From Butyrivibrio hungatei NK4A153 (GTDB lineage Bacteria; Bacillota; Clostridia; Lachnospirales; Lachnospiraceae): a DNA stretch of 64,000 nucleotides. This document shows positions 26,494-35,742 of the stretch, in pieces. Under the pieces are notes generated by a model. It had not been told where the DNA came from, searched no databases, and saw only the letters and a program-made list of their open reading frames with translations. The translations under genes were made by a program, and so were the position numbers. The DNA lies in assembly GCF_000424465.1 (NCBI RefSeq), contig NZ_KE384198.1, positions 1-64,000 on the forward strand. Reading direction: 5' to 3'. Each line of letters begins with the position of its first letter. The first letter of the stretch is position 1.

Positions 26494-27945
26494 ATGAAAA
26501 GTAATAGCACCACCGACATCAGAAAAAAAGCCAAATACAATAACACAACCGGCAAAAAAACCGGAATAAAAAACAAAGCAAAAACCAATAACACCACTAA
26601 TTATAAATCCATATTAAGCGAAAGCACATACAGAAAGCTTCTTTTTGCAAATCTGGTCAACAGGTTCGGGGATTCGATAGAATCAATTGCCTTTACATGG
26701 ATTGTATATCAGATTACAGGAAGCGCAGCGTGGTCTGCGATAATATTTGCATTTATCATGTTGCCAAACGTTGTTGTTCAGCCGATTGCAGGAGCCATTG
26801 TTGAGAAGATGGATAAAAAAAATGTTGTCATCACAACTCATTTTCTCAGAGCACTTCTGATTGCACTCTTCATCTTTCTGTTTAAGCTTGAACTGGTAAC
26901 TCCAGTGCTCCTTTCGGTATTTGCGCTGACAATAACGAGCGTAGAGTCTTTCTACCTTCCTGCGACGAGCGCACTTAGTGCGCAGGTGTTTAAAAGAGAT
27001 GACATAAGCGCCGGAGTGGGCCTTGATTCTGTTTTCAGCAACGCTGCCACCCTTGCAGGAAGCGGAATTGCAGGATTTATAATTGCAAAACTCGGCGTTG
27101 AAGCAGCAATGTTCACAGATCTCTCGACATTCATAGCAGCCGCAGTACTGATTGGCATGCTCAAAACTGCAGCAGGGTCCGCTTCTGAAGTCGGTAGCAC
27201 CGGCATTGTCAACGAAGCTGAAAGCATACACTCATTTTACGAAGACAAAATTAAAGACTCACTACATGAAGCCGATAGCACCGACGCCACCTCCGAGCCC
27301 GGCTACATCTCCATGCTCAGAGACGGCATATCATATGTATTTATCACTCCGGTTGTACGAAACTTCTGTATCATCTGCATACTGCTCAACGGAATGCTGA
27401 TTCCATTGAACGCTCTTCAAGTTCCTATAGTATCCGAAATTTACGGAATGGGCAGCGAGCTTATAAGCATCTCCGGCATATTCTCATCAATAGGCGGAAT
27501 CTTGGGCGCGGTGGTATTGCCGAATTTGTCAAAGAAACTATCGCCCCTTAAGATCACTGTCCTTGGAACCGCCCTGTTAGCCGGCGCAATGGCCTGTATT
27601 CCTTACGGAAGATTTGTAAAAGAAAACTCATTTCTCGCATACACGTTGCTGTGTGCATGCTACTTCGTCATAATGGCAGCCGTTTCGCTGGTCAGCGGAA
27701 TTCTCCATATCCAGATCATGAAATGTGTTGACCATAAGTATATGGCCCGCGCATCAGCTGTATTTAATTCATCTGCGGCCGCCGTGACTCCCATCGGGTC
27801 ACTTGCAATCGGTTTGCTGGTTTCCCACGTAAGCATTGCCCAAGTATTGAGCATCAACGCCGCTTTCGCTGCAATCGTATTGCTATTGATCTTAATCAAG
27901 CGACCTGTACTTGAAAAAGTTCCCTATTGTTGGGATTCTCACTAA
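26494..27945 (+). CDS. MFS transporter, macrolide-efflux-like
   Basis: A major facilitator permease of about 483 residues with 12 predicted membrane helices, similar in style to the Mef/'enterobactin exporter' branch (NRFGDSIESIAFTWIVYQIT, VEKMDKKNVVITTHFLRA, ESFYLPATSALSAQVFKRDD). Residues 1-40 form a hydrophilic Asn/Thr/Lys-rich tail that is unusual for the group. The central loop (about 215-265) is long and acidic. The ATG at 26494 follows AAGGGAG; an upstream ATG at 26470 lacks a good site. The C-terminus CWDSH and the stop codon lie in a half copy of the dispersed palindromic repeat, so the original end may have been different. Substrate unknown. Confidence 0.85.
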   Translation: MKSNSTTDIRKKAKYNNTTGKKTGIKNKAKTNNTTNYKSILSESTYRKLLFANLVNRFGDSIESIAFTWIVYQITGSAAWSAIIFAFIMLPNVVVQPIAGAIVEKMDKKNVVITTHFLRALLIALFIFLFKLELVTPVLLSVFALTITSVESFYLPATSALSAQVFKRDDISAGVGLDSVFSNAATLAGSGIAGFIIAKLGVEAAMFTDLSTFIAAAVLIGMLKTAAGSASEVGSTGIVNEAESIHSFYEDKIKDSLHEADSTDATSEPGYISMLRDGISYVFITPVVRNFCIICILLNGMLIPLNALQVPIVSEIYGMGSELISISGIFSSIGGILGAVVLPNLSKKLSPLKITVLGTALLAGAMACIPYGRFVKENSFLAYTLLCACYFVIMAAVSLVSGILHIQIMKCVDHKYMARASAVFNSSAAAVTPIGSLAIGLLVSHVSIAQVLSINAAFAAIVLLLILIKRPVLEKVPYCWDSH

Positions 27946-27950
27946 ACTCG
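27931..27950. repeat. half copy of the dispersed palindromic repeat
   Basis: TGGGATTCTCACTAAACTCG here matches TGGGATTCTCACTAAGCTCG at 62411-62430 with one difference. It supplies the last codons and stop of the MFS gene. The second arm (CTCGCTAAGTG) is missing. Confidence 0.65.
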
Positions 27951-27955
27951 TAAAT

Positions 27956-27992
27956 AAGGAGCCTCACCTCAAATCAAGGTGAAAGCTCCTTT
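27956..27992. terminator. bidirectional terminator, MFS gene / DUF3048 gene
   Basis: AGGAGC and GCTCCT (27957-27962 with 27985-27990) enclose an inner CACCT/AGGTG stem. It lies between two convergent genes, 11 bp after the MFS stop and 20 bp after the DUF3048 stop. T-tracts on both sides are weak. Confidence 0.7.
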
Positions 27993-28010
27993 CTGCATTA
28001 AAAAACTCTA

Positions 28011-29141
28011 TTATTTCATTGTCACTGAATCCCATGTATCTGACGGAACAAGTGTGATATATGTCTTACCTGTGTTGATCTGAATCTCCTCACCCTTGTC
28101 ATCATAAAATCTGGTCAGATGAGTTGCATCATCCTTAACCCATGTGATACTTTTGGCAACACCGTTTGTGATATACCATCCGGGCTGTCCTGCTGCGATA
28201 CAGTTGTAAATAAGATAACCGTGATCATCAAGCTGATTGAAATCACATTTCTGGATAAGTACATTCTTAAAGCTAAGAGGCTCTCCGTCCTCTGCATCTT
28301 CATGACGTGATCCGTACTCGTAATACTCATACTGCTTAGTTTCGGCATTATACTTAAGTGTAGAAGTATTGTGCCAGAAAGGAAGTCCGATCTCCGTTAC
28401 GGGATATGTCTTGTCATAAACCTTTGTAAGGTCAACTTCTTTGCCGTAAGGAGCAAAGTTGAAATGACTTCCCTCGTTTCTGTACTCGGTATAAGTTGTT
28501 GAATATGCGGGATCCTTTTTCATGCTTGAGAAGTTACTCTCCATATCACCCGAACAGACATACTCTGTAAACTCTTTAGGTTTTCCGTTTTTAACTCTGG
28601 AAAAAGTTCCGGAGAAATGCTGTGCCCATGGATTCTTAAAATATGCAGTAATATGAGCTATAGGTCCTCCGTCATGGCAGAGCACCGCATCCCACTCGGC
28701 TGCAAGAAGAATATTTGTCGGACGTGTACTTCTGATACTGCCCATCTGTTCAATCTTGCCCCAGTCTTTTACAATGCACATAAGTCTTGTTACTCTGTCA
28801 TTCAATGTACTGTTCATAATTTCATAAACAACATCCGCTTCTGCTATTCCAAAGTGTGGAAGCGCAATTTTTTCATTGTCAACCATTACAGCGATAGGAC
28901 GCTGATCTTTAATATCTTCGCTTATTGGCTCACCTGTGATCTCGCTAAGGTACATTCCTTCCGGAATCTCGAAATTCTTCACTCCATCCGATGAAGCTTC
29001 CGCAGCAGTATCACCGGTAACTACATCTTCGACAGAAATTGAAAGAGAAGAATCATCCGCTTCCTTTTTGCCACAGGCAACATCTGAAAGCACCATTAGC
29101 ATGCACATTGCAAGCGCAACGATCTTTTTACTTTTTGTCAT
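28011..29141 (-). CDS. DUF3048 domain lipoprotein (YerB-like)
   Basis: A 376-residue predicted lipoprotein; the lipobox LSDVAC is at about residues 18-23, followed by a Ser/Asp-rich linker. The DUF3048 pattern is clear: RPIAVMVDNEKIALPHFGIA, EADVVYEIMNSTLNDRVTRL, GSIRSTRPTNILLAAEWDAV, LCHDGGP and a C-terminal domain with GKTYITLVPSDTW. The biochemical function of this family is not known. It overlaps the last gene of the HAAS/SEDS-like array by 14 bases and has GGGAGAA before the ATG, so it is translationally coupled and probably functionally linked to that array. Confidence 0.88.
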   Translation of the reverse strand: MTKSKKIVALAMCMLMVLSDVACGKKEADDSSLSISVEDVVTGDTAAEASSDGVKNFEIPEGMYLSEITGEPISEDIKDQRPIAVMVDNEKIALPHFGIAEADVVYEIMNSTLNDRVTRLMCIVKDWGKIEQMGSIRSTRPTNILLAAEWDAVLCHDGGPIAHITAYFKNPWAQHFSGTFSRVKNGKPKEFTEYVCSGDMESNFSSMKKDPAYSTTYTEYRNEGSHFNFAPYGKEVDLTKVYDKTYPVTEIGLPFWHNTSTLKYNAETKQYEYYEYGSRHEDAEDGEPLSFKNVLIQKCDFNQLDDHGYLIYNCIAAGQPGWYITNGVAKSITWVKDDATHLTRFYDDKGEEIQINTGKTYITLVPSDTWDSVTMK

Positions 29142-30543
29142 AGATAATTTCTCCCATTTTTTGTTTTATTAAAGCCTTTTTTTCTTCCTTCACCTCCTTA
29201 CGTAGTCTGATGTCAAGCTCATAATTCAAAAGTTTCAGTTGAACTCCCGATTGAGCTTTAATGTCTACATGCTGTGAATAAGCATTCTTGTATTTATATA
29301 TACTGAGAATTATCCCCAGGAAGACATACGATACTATAACATTGCTGTCTGATATAAAAGGAAAAAAAGTATCGCCTACATATGTCGTAGAAAATAATCC
29401 AAATCCCACAAGTAAATTTGCAACAGCATTTGCCGTAAGCCAAATGAGACAACCGCTTCCCATTGCGATTCCCACTTGATTCTTTATCTTAGATAAAGCG
29501 ATAAATCCAAAAACAATCAATCCGACAACGCTTAAAATAACTGTTAATCCTATAAGCCATCCCCAATCTGAACATATATACAGAAGGACTTGCTCTCCTG
29601 TCTTTACACCAAAATAACTGCTTGCGGCCATAGTCACATTTTCGCCAAGATTAAGATATACTACCCCGCATCCAAGCGGCTTAAGTCTATCCATAACATG
29701 TCTTACATTTATTAATTTACTGCTGGGAAAACAATTCCTTAGTTCAATCATCAAATTCGCAGGAAAAATCGCAAACGCAGCCCACAAAGATGCAATCACC
29801 TTCTTTTGTGGAATTTCAAACCAGCCCTTCTTTATTGCTATTGTAAGCTGAGCCAGCAAACTTAATGCGATCATCATAACATGCAAGGCCGCATGCCCCT
29901 CCAGTCGCGAACTCATATACATGCACGGAATAACAATCCAAAGAACCGCCTTGATCAGCCCTTTATACGCCTGCCCTCTATACCTATAGATTATTCCGGA
30001 ATATAGAGGAATAAATAAGACAAACAACGTTGTAAAAACAACCCTCGTAATGGAATATGGCTGCCAGAAAAAGTTTCCTTCCGGTCCATGTGAGTAAATA
30101 GCCTGATTAAGTACCATTCCCACTATCAATACAGCCGCCAGCAACTTAGAATATTTTAATATAGTCGTATAATCCACAAGAAATGCAAGTAGCATCAAGG
30201 AAATACCAAAAAAAGCATTAATAGCAATTACGAAGTCATCATACTCAGAATATGCTACCGTCATCCTGATCATCGCTCCGACAGCTCCAATGGTCATTGC
30301 CGCGATTATCAAGCCCCATGCAATTTGCGGCCTGTGAACCCTGTCAAGCGACATTCCGACTTCCATGGGATCCCCCATGTCCTCGACAGCTTTTTTCTCC
30401 GCGGTCACACGGTCCATTCCGTCTGAAACATTCGCTTCTATCTGCTCTTCTATATGCGCCCTGATCTCATCACCTATAGCCTTGTGCGCCTTCTCAAAAC
30501 GCACCTGCTCCAGTAACATTTTGATATATTCTTCCATACTCAT
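29128..30543 (-). CDS. HAAS-SEDS-like membrane protein, copy F
   Basis: A 471-residue protein: N-terminal HAAS/permease-prefix domain (about 1-75, MEEYIKMLLEQVRFEKAHKA ... VEDMGDPMEVGMSLD), then around ten membrane helices. The last third resembles FtsW/RodA/SpoVE proteins: ALSKIKNQVGIAMGSGC, LTANAVANLLVGFGLF and FFPFISDSNVIVSYVFLGI. At the place of the SEDS catalytic Asp this copy has Glu (EQVLLYICSDWG). It overlaps the upstream PadR gene by four bases (ATGA); an ATG two codons on is possible. Its C-terminus is longer and basic (EVKEEKKALIKQKMGE) and overlaps the DUF3048 gene. It is the last membrane gene of the array. Confidence 0.75.
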   Translation of the reverse strand: MSMEEYIKMLLEQVRFEKAHKAIGDEIRAHIEEQIEANVSDGMDRVTAEKKAVEDMGDPMEVGMSLDRVHRPQIAWGLIIAAMTIGAVGAMIRMTVAYSEYDDFVIAINAFFGISLMLLAFLVDYTTILKYSKLLAAVLIVGMVLNQAIYSHGPEGNFFWQPYSITRVVFTTLFVLFIPLYSGIIYRYRGQAYKGLIKAVLWIVIPCMYMSSRLEGHAALHVMMIALSLLAQLTIAIKKGWFEIPQKKVIASLWAAFAIFPANLMIELRNCFPSSKLINVRHVMDRLKPLGCGVVYLNLGENVTMAASSYFGVKTGEQVLLYICSDWGWLIGLTVILSVVGLIVFGFIALSKIKNQVGIAMGSGCLIWLTANAVANLLVGFGLFSTTYVGDTFFPFISDSNVIVSYVFLGIILSIYKYKNAYSQHVDIKAQSGVQLKLLNYELDIRLRKEVKEEKKALIKQKMGEIIYDKK

Positions 30544-30869
30544 ACCCCGTAGGCCAGAACGTTTGCTATCGCGCCGGAATAAACCTCCCACTCCTGTGTC
30601 TTTTCCTTTAATAGCTTTCTGCCCTCTTTCGTTATGCTGTAATATTTTCTTGTCTTGCCGAGATAATCCTGCTCGTAAACCTTGAGAACACCTTTCTCCT
30701 CCAGTCCGTGAAGAAGCGGATAAAGTGTTCCCGCCTTAAATTCAAAGACATTCTGTGATCTCTTTCTTAATGTGTCGATCATTTCATACCCATACATGTC
30801 TTTTTCCGAAAGTAACTTCAGAACCAACATTGTACTGCTGCCTGTTAAAAGAGATTTATCTACTGCCAT
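30540..30869 (-). CDS. PadR-family transcriptional regulator, copy 4
   Basis: A 109-residue winged-helix regulator. GSSTMLVLKLLSEKDMYGYE and FKAGTLYPLLHGLEEKGVLK are the PadR signature; the C-terminal helix ends SGAIANVLAYGV. Start chosen at 30869 after AAGGAGG; the frame opens eight codons earlier. It is nearly identical to the other PadR copies in this array. There is no good promoter upstream, only a AGCGC/GCGCT hairpin after copy E, so it is probably expressed from further upstream. Confidence 0.92.
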   Translation of the reverse strand: MAVDKSLLTGSSTMLVLKLLSEKDMYGYEMIDTLRKRSQNVFEFKAGTLYPLLHGLEEKGVLKVYEQDYLGKTRKYYSITKEGRKLLKEKTQEWEVYSGAIANVLAYGV

Positions 30870-30924
30870 TTTATCCTCCTTGAAGCGCGACAACGGCGCT
30901 AACTTATCTATACTAAACCTTTCC

Positions 30925-32328
30925 CTAATTATCTTTTAAGGATTGCAATCTTTTTTCCTTATTGCTCCGAGTCTTAATATCAACATGCTGCGGATAGGCG
31001 TCCTTATATTTGTACACGCTTATCAGTATCCCCAAGAATACATACGAGATCACAATATTGTTATTAGATATGAATGGAAAAAAAGATGCATAAAACTCCG
31101 GAACAATTCCGAATCCCACAACGATATTGGCAATAGCATTTACCGCGATCCACATCATGCAACCGCATCCCATAATCTGTCCGAGCTGGTTCTTTGACTT
31201 TGCCATACTTACAAATCCAAAAACAATCAGCGCTGCAACTATCATAACAACCGCAAGTCCTATAACCAGTCCCCAGGTCGCCGAGATATAAGTCAAAACA
31301 TAACTCCCCGCAGGAGAATTTACACATCCCCTTGACTGCATTGATGCTGCGCCGCCCCAAGTATATATTTTCCCTTCTCCGAATATCTTCATTGAATCCA
31401 TGATTGTTTTTATATCATTACTGCCACTTCTTATGAATCCGCCAACCTCAGTCCGGATAAAGTAGATCAGATAAAATACATAAGCCAGCCATATAGATAT
31501 GATTGAAGGAATCTTTCGCACTTTTATCCAACCTTTTTTTATTGCATAAGTAAGCTGAACAAGCATGCTGCCTACAACTATAAAGGCACGCATATTATAA
31601 TATCTTGTTGATACAAACGGTATGAGCCTTGGCACAAAAACCCAAAGAAGAGCCTTTATAAGCCCCCCATACGATTGTCCTCTGTATTTGTAGAGAATTC
31701 CCGCATATAGAGGAATCAGCAAAAACATCAATGCAAAAGAAACGCTGACACAACCATTTAAAACCCCCATCAGTGATTCCAGTTGGTCATAATTTAACGC
31801 TTCTCCGTTTAATTCACTCTTATCCGCTATCAGTCTATAAAACTTATAACTTCCGTAGTATGCAATCAGATATCCCGCCACCAATACAGTTGCGATCACT
31901 TTGGAATACTTGGCAACAGTTGTGTAATCCACAAGATACATGAAAAACATTGCGCCAATCCCCAAAACAGTAAAAAGGATATAATATCTGTCATCGGCTG
32001 CAAAAGGCGGCTCACTTATAGAATCGATCAGTAGTTTGTCCTTCGCAATATAGGTATGGATTATTATTCCTATAACGCCGACAAGCACCGCCGCGATTAT
32101 AACGCCCCACGCTATCTGCGGTCTGTGAACCCTGTCAAGTTCAATACCGGTGGCAACCGGATCTCCCATATCTTCTACAGCTTTTTTCTCCGCAGTATCT
32201 TCATCCATTCCGTCTGAAATATTCGCTTCTATCTGATCTTCAATGTGAGACTTAAGCTCATCGTGTATCCCCTGATGAGCCTCACGAAACCTCACTTGTT
32301 CCAATAGCTTTTTTATATATTCTTCCAT
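30925..32328 (-). CDS. HAAS-SEDS-like membrane protein, copy E
   Basis: A 467-residue protein: HAAS domain at 1-75 (LEQVRFREAHQGIHDELKSH, VEDMGDPVATGIELDRVHRP), then about ten membrane helices. The SEDS-like portion includes LIPLYAGILYKYRGQSYGGL, AKSKNQLGQIMGCGCMMWIA and FFPFISNNNIVISYVFLGIL. The residue aligned with the catalytic Asp is Ser (GSYVLTYISATWG). The HAAS domain is the most diverged of the family. The PadR gene normally found upstream is only a C-terminal scar (32371-32477). Confidence 0.75.
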   Translation of the reverse strand: MEEYIKKLLEQVRFREAHQGIHDELKSHIEDQIEANISDGMDEDTAEKKAVEDMGDPVATGIELDRVHRPQIAWGVIIAAVLVGVIGIIIHTYIAKDKLLIDSISEPPFAADDRYYILFTVLGIGAMFFMYLVDYTTVAKYSKVIATVLVAGYLIAYYGSYKFYRLIADKSELNGEALNYDQLESLMGVLNGCVSVSFALMFLLIPLYAGILYKYRGQSYGGLIKALLWVFVPRLIPFVSTRYYNMRAFIVVGSMLVQLTYAIKKGWIKVRKIPSIISIWLAYVFYLIYFIRTEVGGFIRSGSNDIKTIMDSMKIFGEGKIYTWGGAASMQSRGCVNSPAGSYVLTYISATWGLVIGLAVVMIVAALIVFGFVSMAKSKNQLGQIMGCGCMMWIAVNAIANIVVGFGIVPEFYASFFPFISNNNIVISYVFLGILISVYKYKDAYPQHVDIKTRSNKEKRLQSLKDN

Positions 32329-32370
32329 TGTTACAACCTCTGTACCCCTGTAAATCCAACAATACTTATA

Positions 32371-32477
32371 TCATACACCGTATGCCAATACACTTACGAT
32401 AGCGCCCGAATACTCGTTCCACTCATCGGTCTTAGCCTTTAAGAGCTTTCGTCCCTCTTTTGTTATGCTGTAATATT
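32371..32477 (-). pseudogene. padR remnant (C-terminal fragment)
   Basis: About 34 codons encoding YYSITKEGRKLLKAKTDEWN and ending SGAIVSVLAYGV, essentially identical to the end of PadR copy 3 (34017-34346). The DNA-binding half is missing. The fragment is joined directly to a membrane-gene tail at an AATATT microhomology (32472-32477). Confidence 0.9.
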
Positions 32478-32580
32478 CTGTCCTGTATTTCCTGATTCGA
32501 ATTTTTTTGACTTACTGCAAAATTTTATATCTATGCGCTGTAGGTAAGCGTTTTTATATATGCCAAGCACCACAAACATC
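32472..32580 (-). pseudogene. remnant of a seventh HAAS-SEDS-like gene (C-terminal tail)
   Basis: Minus-strand translation gives VVLGIYKNAYLQRIDIKFC and SKSKKFES, matching the tail ALLGIILSIYKYKDAYPQHI and TKSKDLES of copy A. It begins immediately after the copy D stop and runs into the padR remnant. Read together, the two remnants show a deletion that removed most of a padR gene and everything between it and the tail of a lost membrane copy. Confidence 0.8.
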
Positions 32581-32583
32581 CTT

Positions 32584-33969
32584 TTACAGATTCAAATCTT
32601 TTAATAAATTTCTTATCCCAAAACGCTCAATTTCCACATCTTGTGAATATGCATCCTTATACTTATATATGCTGAGCAGTATTCCGAGCGCCGCATATGC
32701 ATAAATAAGAGAATCAGAATTATCAGTTGATACAAACGGCAAAAAAGCACCAACGAAAAACCATTCCGGAAAAACTCCAAATGCAGTGAACACATTAACA
32801 ATAGTATTTACTGCAAGCCACATCATACACCCCATACCCATAACATGTCCCAACTGATTCTTTGACTTAAATAAATTCATAAATCCCAATACGATTATTC
32901 CAACTACAATGGCAATAATCACTATTCCCCAAAACGCTCCGTAAGTCGATGAAATATATGTCAAAAAATATGTTCCAAATGGCCGATCTATAAAGCAACT
33001 TGAAGGTTTTTGAAAACCATCGTGTCCGTAATATATTCCTGAGCCAAACAAATATATTGAATCAACAACTTTTTTTAATATCTCCTCTTGCACACTATCT
33101 CCATAGCATTTAAACATACGTCCGTAAGACAATGATGTGATTATTATAAATCCCCCATATAGGTGTACCAGTACCTTCTTTTGTAACTTTATCCATCCTT
33201 TCATTATTGCAACTGTAAGCTCTGCAAGCATACATATCGCGATTATTGTAGCATCACCCCTTATCAGGTAATCTCCAAAATATATGTAAAAAACAGGAAT
33301 AAAAATCCACAAAAGCGCCTTCGAAAAAGTCTTTTTTCGTTCCTTATACTCATAAAGAATTCCGGCGTAGAGAGGCACCAATATGAGCATCTTGTCAGAA
33401 AGCCTCCATGCAATCTCATTTAAAATACCAATTCCAAATGGCGTTTGCTTAAACGTCAATACTCCTGTATTGATCAATAAAGCATCCGGCAACGATGTAA
33501 TCAAATAACCTGATGCCCATACAATCCCTATAATTCTGGAATACTTTGCAATAACCGTAAAATCCAAAAAATAAAAAAGGAGCATCAAACATATCCCCAT
33601 AATGGTATATGAAAAAAAGTTATTAACAATATAATTTCTATCTGGGTTATAATACTGCCCATCTTTTATCAAAACCTGATCATTCCGCAAAAGAAACTGG
33701 AATATTGCGCCAACAATCGCAACAGCTAATACTGCTACGATTACCCCCCACGCCATCTGAGGTCTGTGAACCTTATCAAGTGCAATTCCCGTCTCAACGG
33801 GATCTCCCATATCTTCGACAGCTTTTTTCTCCGCTGTCTCTTTGTCCATTCCCTCGGAAATATTTGCTTCCGCCTGATCTTCTATATGTGCTCTTATTTC
33901 ATCCCCGATAGCCTTATGCGCTTTCTCAAATCGGATCTGCTCAAGTAATTTTTTAATGTACTCTTCCAT
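32584..33969 (-). CDS. HAAS-SEDS-like membrane protein, copy D
   Basis: A 461-residue protein: HAAS domain (MEEYIKKLLEQIRFEKAHKA, AEANISEGMDKETAEKKAVE), then about ten helices with LVPLYAGILYEYKERKKTFS, LFKSKNQLGHVMGMGCMMWL and AFLPFVSTDNSDSLIYAYAA. The catalytic-Asp position is Thr (GTYFLTYISSTYG). The start at 33969 is chosen because it aligns with the other copies and follows AGGT; the frame opens seven codons earlier. It follows PadR copy 3 by about 48 bp. Confidence 0.75.
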   Translation of the reverse strand: MEEYIKKLLEQIRFEKAHKAIGDEIRAHIEDQAEANISEGMDKETAEKKAVEDMGDPVETGIALDKVHRPQMAWGVIVAVLAVAIVGAIFQFLLRNDQVLIKDGQYYNPDRNYIVNNFFSYTIMGICLMLLFYFLDFTVIAKYSRIIGIVWASGYLITSLPDALLINTGVLTFKQTPFGIGILNEIAWRLSDKMLILVPLYAGILYEYKERKKTFSKALLWIFIPVFYIYFGDYLIRGDATIIAICMLAELTVAIMKGWIKLQKKVLVHLYGGFIIITSLSYGRMFKCYGDSVQEEILKKVVDSIYLFGSGIYYGHDGFQKPSSCFIDRPFGTYFLTYISSTYGAFWGIVIIAIVVGIIVLGFMNLFKSKNQLGHVMGMGCMMWLAVNTIVNVFTAFGVFPEWFFVGAFLPFVSTDNSDSLIYAYAALGILLSIYKYKDAYSQDVEIERFGIRNLLKDLNL

Positions 33970-34016
33970 TTTGTAAAACCTATCTGTCATTTTTATTTAA
34001 TGTATTGCTTAGTCTG

Positions 34017-34346
34017 TCATACACCGTATGCCAATACGCTTACGATAGCGCCCGAATACTCGTTCCACTCATCGGTCTTAGCCTTTAAGAGCTTTCGTCC
34101 CTCTTTTGTTATGCTGTAATATTTTCTGGTCTTACCGAGGTATTCCTGCTCGTATGATTTGAGCATTCCTTTTTCTTCAAGTCCATGTAAAAGAGGATAA
34201 AGAGTCCCTGCCTTGAATTCGAAGACGTTCTGCGACTTCTTCCTCAAGGTGTCTATCATCTCATATCCATACATATCTTTTTCCGAAAGTAATTTTAGAA
34301 CCAGCATTGTACTGCTGCCGGTTAAAAGAGATTTATCTACTGCCAT
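34017..34346 (-). CDS. PadR-family transcriptional regulator, copy 3
   Basis: A 109-residue PadR regulator with the same start (MAVDKSLLTGSSTMLVLKLL) as copies 1 and 4. It differs from copy 1 at only about four residues, all near the C-terminus (KAKTDEWNE against KSKTEEWKE). Its ATG lies four bases after the copy C stop, so it is translated from an operon message. It precedes copy D. Confidence 0.93.
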   Translation of the reverse strand: MAVDKSLLTGSSTMLVLKLLSEKDMYGYEMIDTLRKKSQNVFEFKAGTLYPLLHGLEEKGMLKSYEQEYLGKTRKYYSITKEGRKLLKAKTDEWNEYSGAIVSVLAYGV

Positions 34347-34350
34347 TTCT

Positions 34351-35691
34351 TTATACCCCCATATCCTTGGATCTTGCGCGGAGACTTATGTCTACGTGTT
34401 CTGCATATGCATTCTTATATTTATATATACTCAATATTATTCCAAACATGGCGTATGACGCTAACAATCCATCAAATCGTAGTCCCCCTGAAATAAACGG
34501 TAGAAAGGATGCACTACTATAGTCAAAGAATAATCCAAATCCAAATGTCATATTAAAAATGACTTTTTCTATAAGCCACATCATGCAACCGATCCCCATA
34601 ACAAGACCCAATTGATTCTTAGTCTTAGCTGTTACTATCAGTCCGTAAATAATAAGACCAAGTATAGCAGCTATAACTGCTATTGCGATACCTATTCCCA
34701 TTGTCGTTGATATATATGTCAAAATGTTAATATCTTCAACACAATCAATACTGTCTCCGGATACCTGCCCTCTTCCGAATAGCTTTGCCGATCTGATGAT
34801 TGGCCTTATTGTTATTTCCTCATACCAAAAATCATATAAGCTAAAAGTTTTGATAACGCTTATAATCGGAAGTACAAGCAATGACCATATAAAAATAATA
34901 GCAGGTGCCTTACGTACCTTTATCCACTCTTTTTTTATTGCAATTGTCAGCTGCGCTAGCATACATACCATTGTTATTGCCATTGTCTCAAAACTATATT
35001 TTCCGTCATAAAACGATAATAGGAAAGTACATATAAAAATCCACATTACTGCTTTTATAAGTCCGCCGTACTTCTGTCCTCTATATTTATAAAGTATTCC
35101 TGCAAAAATCGGGATCATCAAAAACATAAGTGAATCCACCCTTGAATTTAAATCATTAAAAAGCCTCGCAATCTCATAATCTACTGAATCCGGATTCGGC
35201 ATCCAGACCCAATAAAGTGAAGCAAAATAAGATATTAACAAGATAATCCCTGCAATCTTAGAATACTTGGCAATCGTTGTGAAATCCATAAGATATAGGA
35301 GTAACATTAAAGCCACTCCAAGTATAGAATAGAAAACAAACATTGTCCCCTCTTGAACAATATGCCCCTTAGATATCTGAAAAGCCAGGCCCCAGTTTAA
35401 CTGTTTTGTCATAAAAATATGAAGTATAATGCTAAAAACTGTCACAGCCAAAGTTGCAACAACAAACTCCCACGCCAGTTGCGGTCTGTGAACCTTATCA
35501 AGCGCAATTCCCGTCTCAACGGGATCACCCATATCTTCAACAGCTTTTTTCTCCGCTGTAGCTTTATCCATTCCCTCGAAAATATTTGCTTCCGCCTGAT
35601 CTTCTATATGTGCTCTTATTTCATCCCCGATAGCCTTATGCGCTTTCTCAAATCGGATCTGCTCAAGTAATATTTTGATGTATTCTTCCAT
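34351..35691 (-). CDS. HAAS-SEDS-like membrane protein, copy C
   Basis: A 446-residue protein, the shortest copy. HAAS domain nearly identical to copy D at DNA level (MEEYIKILLEQIRFEKAHKA, AEANIFEGMDKATAEKKAVE). Membrane part with LMIPIFAGILYKYRGQKYGG, TAKTKNQLGLVMGIGCMMWL and SFLPFISGGLRFDGLLASYA. At the catalytic site DINILTYISTTMG has an Asp one residue away from the expected place. There is no PadR gene between copies B and C. Confidence 0.75.
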   Translation of the reverse strand: MEEYIKILLEQIRFEKAHKAIGDEIRAHIEDQAEANIFEGMDKATAEKKAVEDMGDPVETGIALDKVHRPQLAWEFVVATLAVTVFSIILHIFMTKQLNWGLAFQISKGHIVQEGTMFVFYSILGVALMLLLYLMDFTTIAKYSKIAGIILLISYFASLYWVWMPNPDSVDYEIARLFNDLNSRVDSLMFLMIPIFAGILYKYRGQKYGGLIKAVMWIFICTFLLSFYDGKYSFETMAITMVCMLAQLTIAIKKEWIKVRKAPAIIFIWSLLVLPIISVIKTFSLYDFWYEEITIRPIIRSAKLFGRGQVSGDSIDCVEDINILTYISTTMGIGIAIAVIAAILGLIIYGLIVTAKTKNQLGLVMGIGCMMWLIEKVIFNMTFGFGLFFDYSSASFLPFISGGLRFDGLLASYAMFGIILSIYKYKNAYAEHVDISLRARSKDMGV

Positions 35692-35742
35692 ACAATCCTC
35701 CTTAGTACAACCACTTGCTGTCGTGACAAAATATAATTCACA

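Noticed and set aside
26683-27231. A 182-codon minus-strand frame opposite the MFS gene
   Set aside because: It is an antisense shadow of a well-supported transporter and has a cysteine-rich, non-globular composition.
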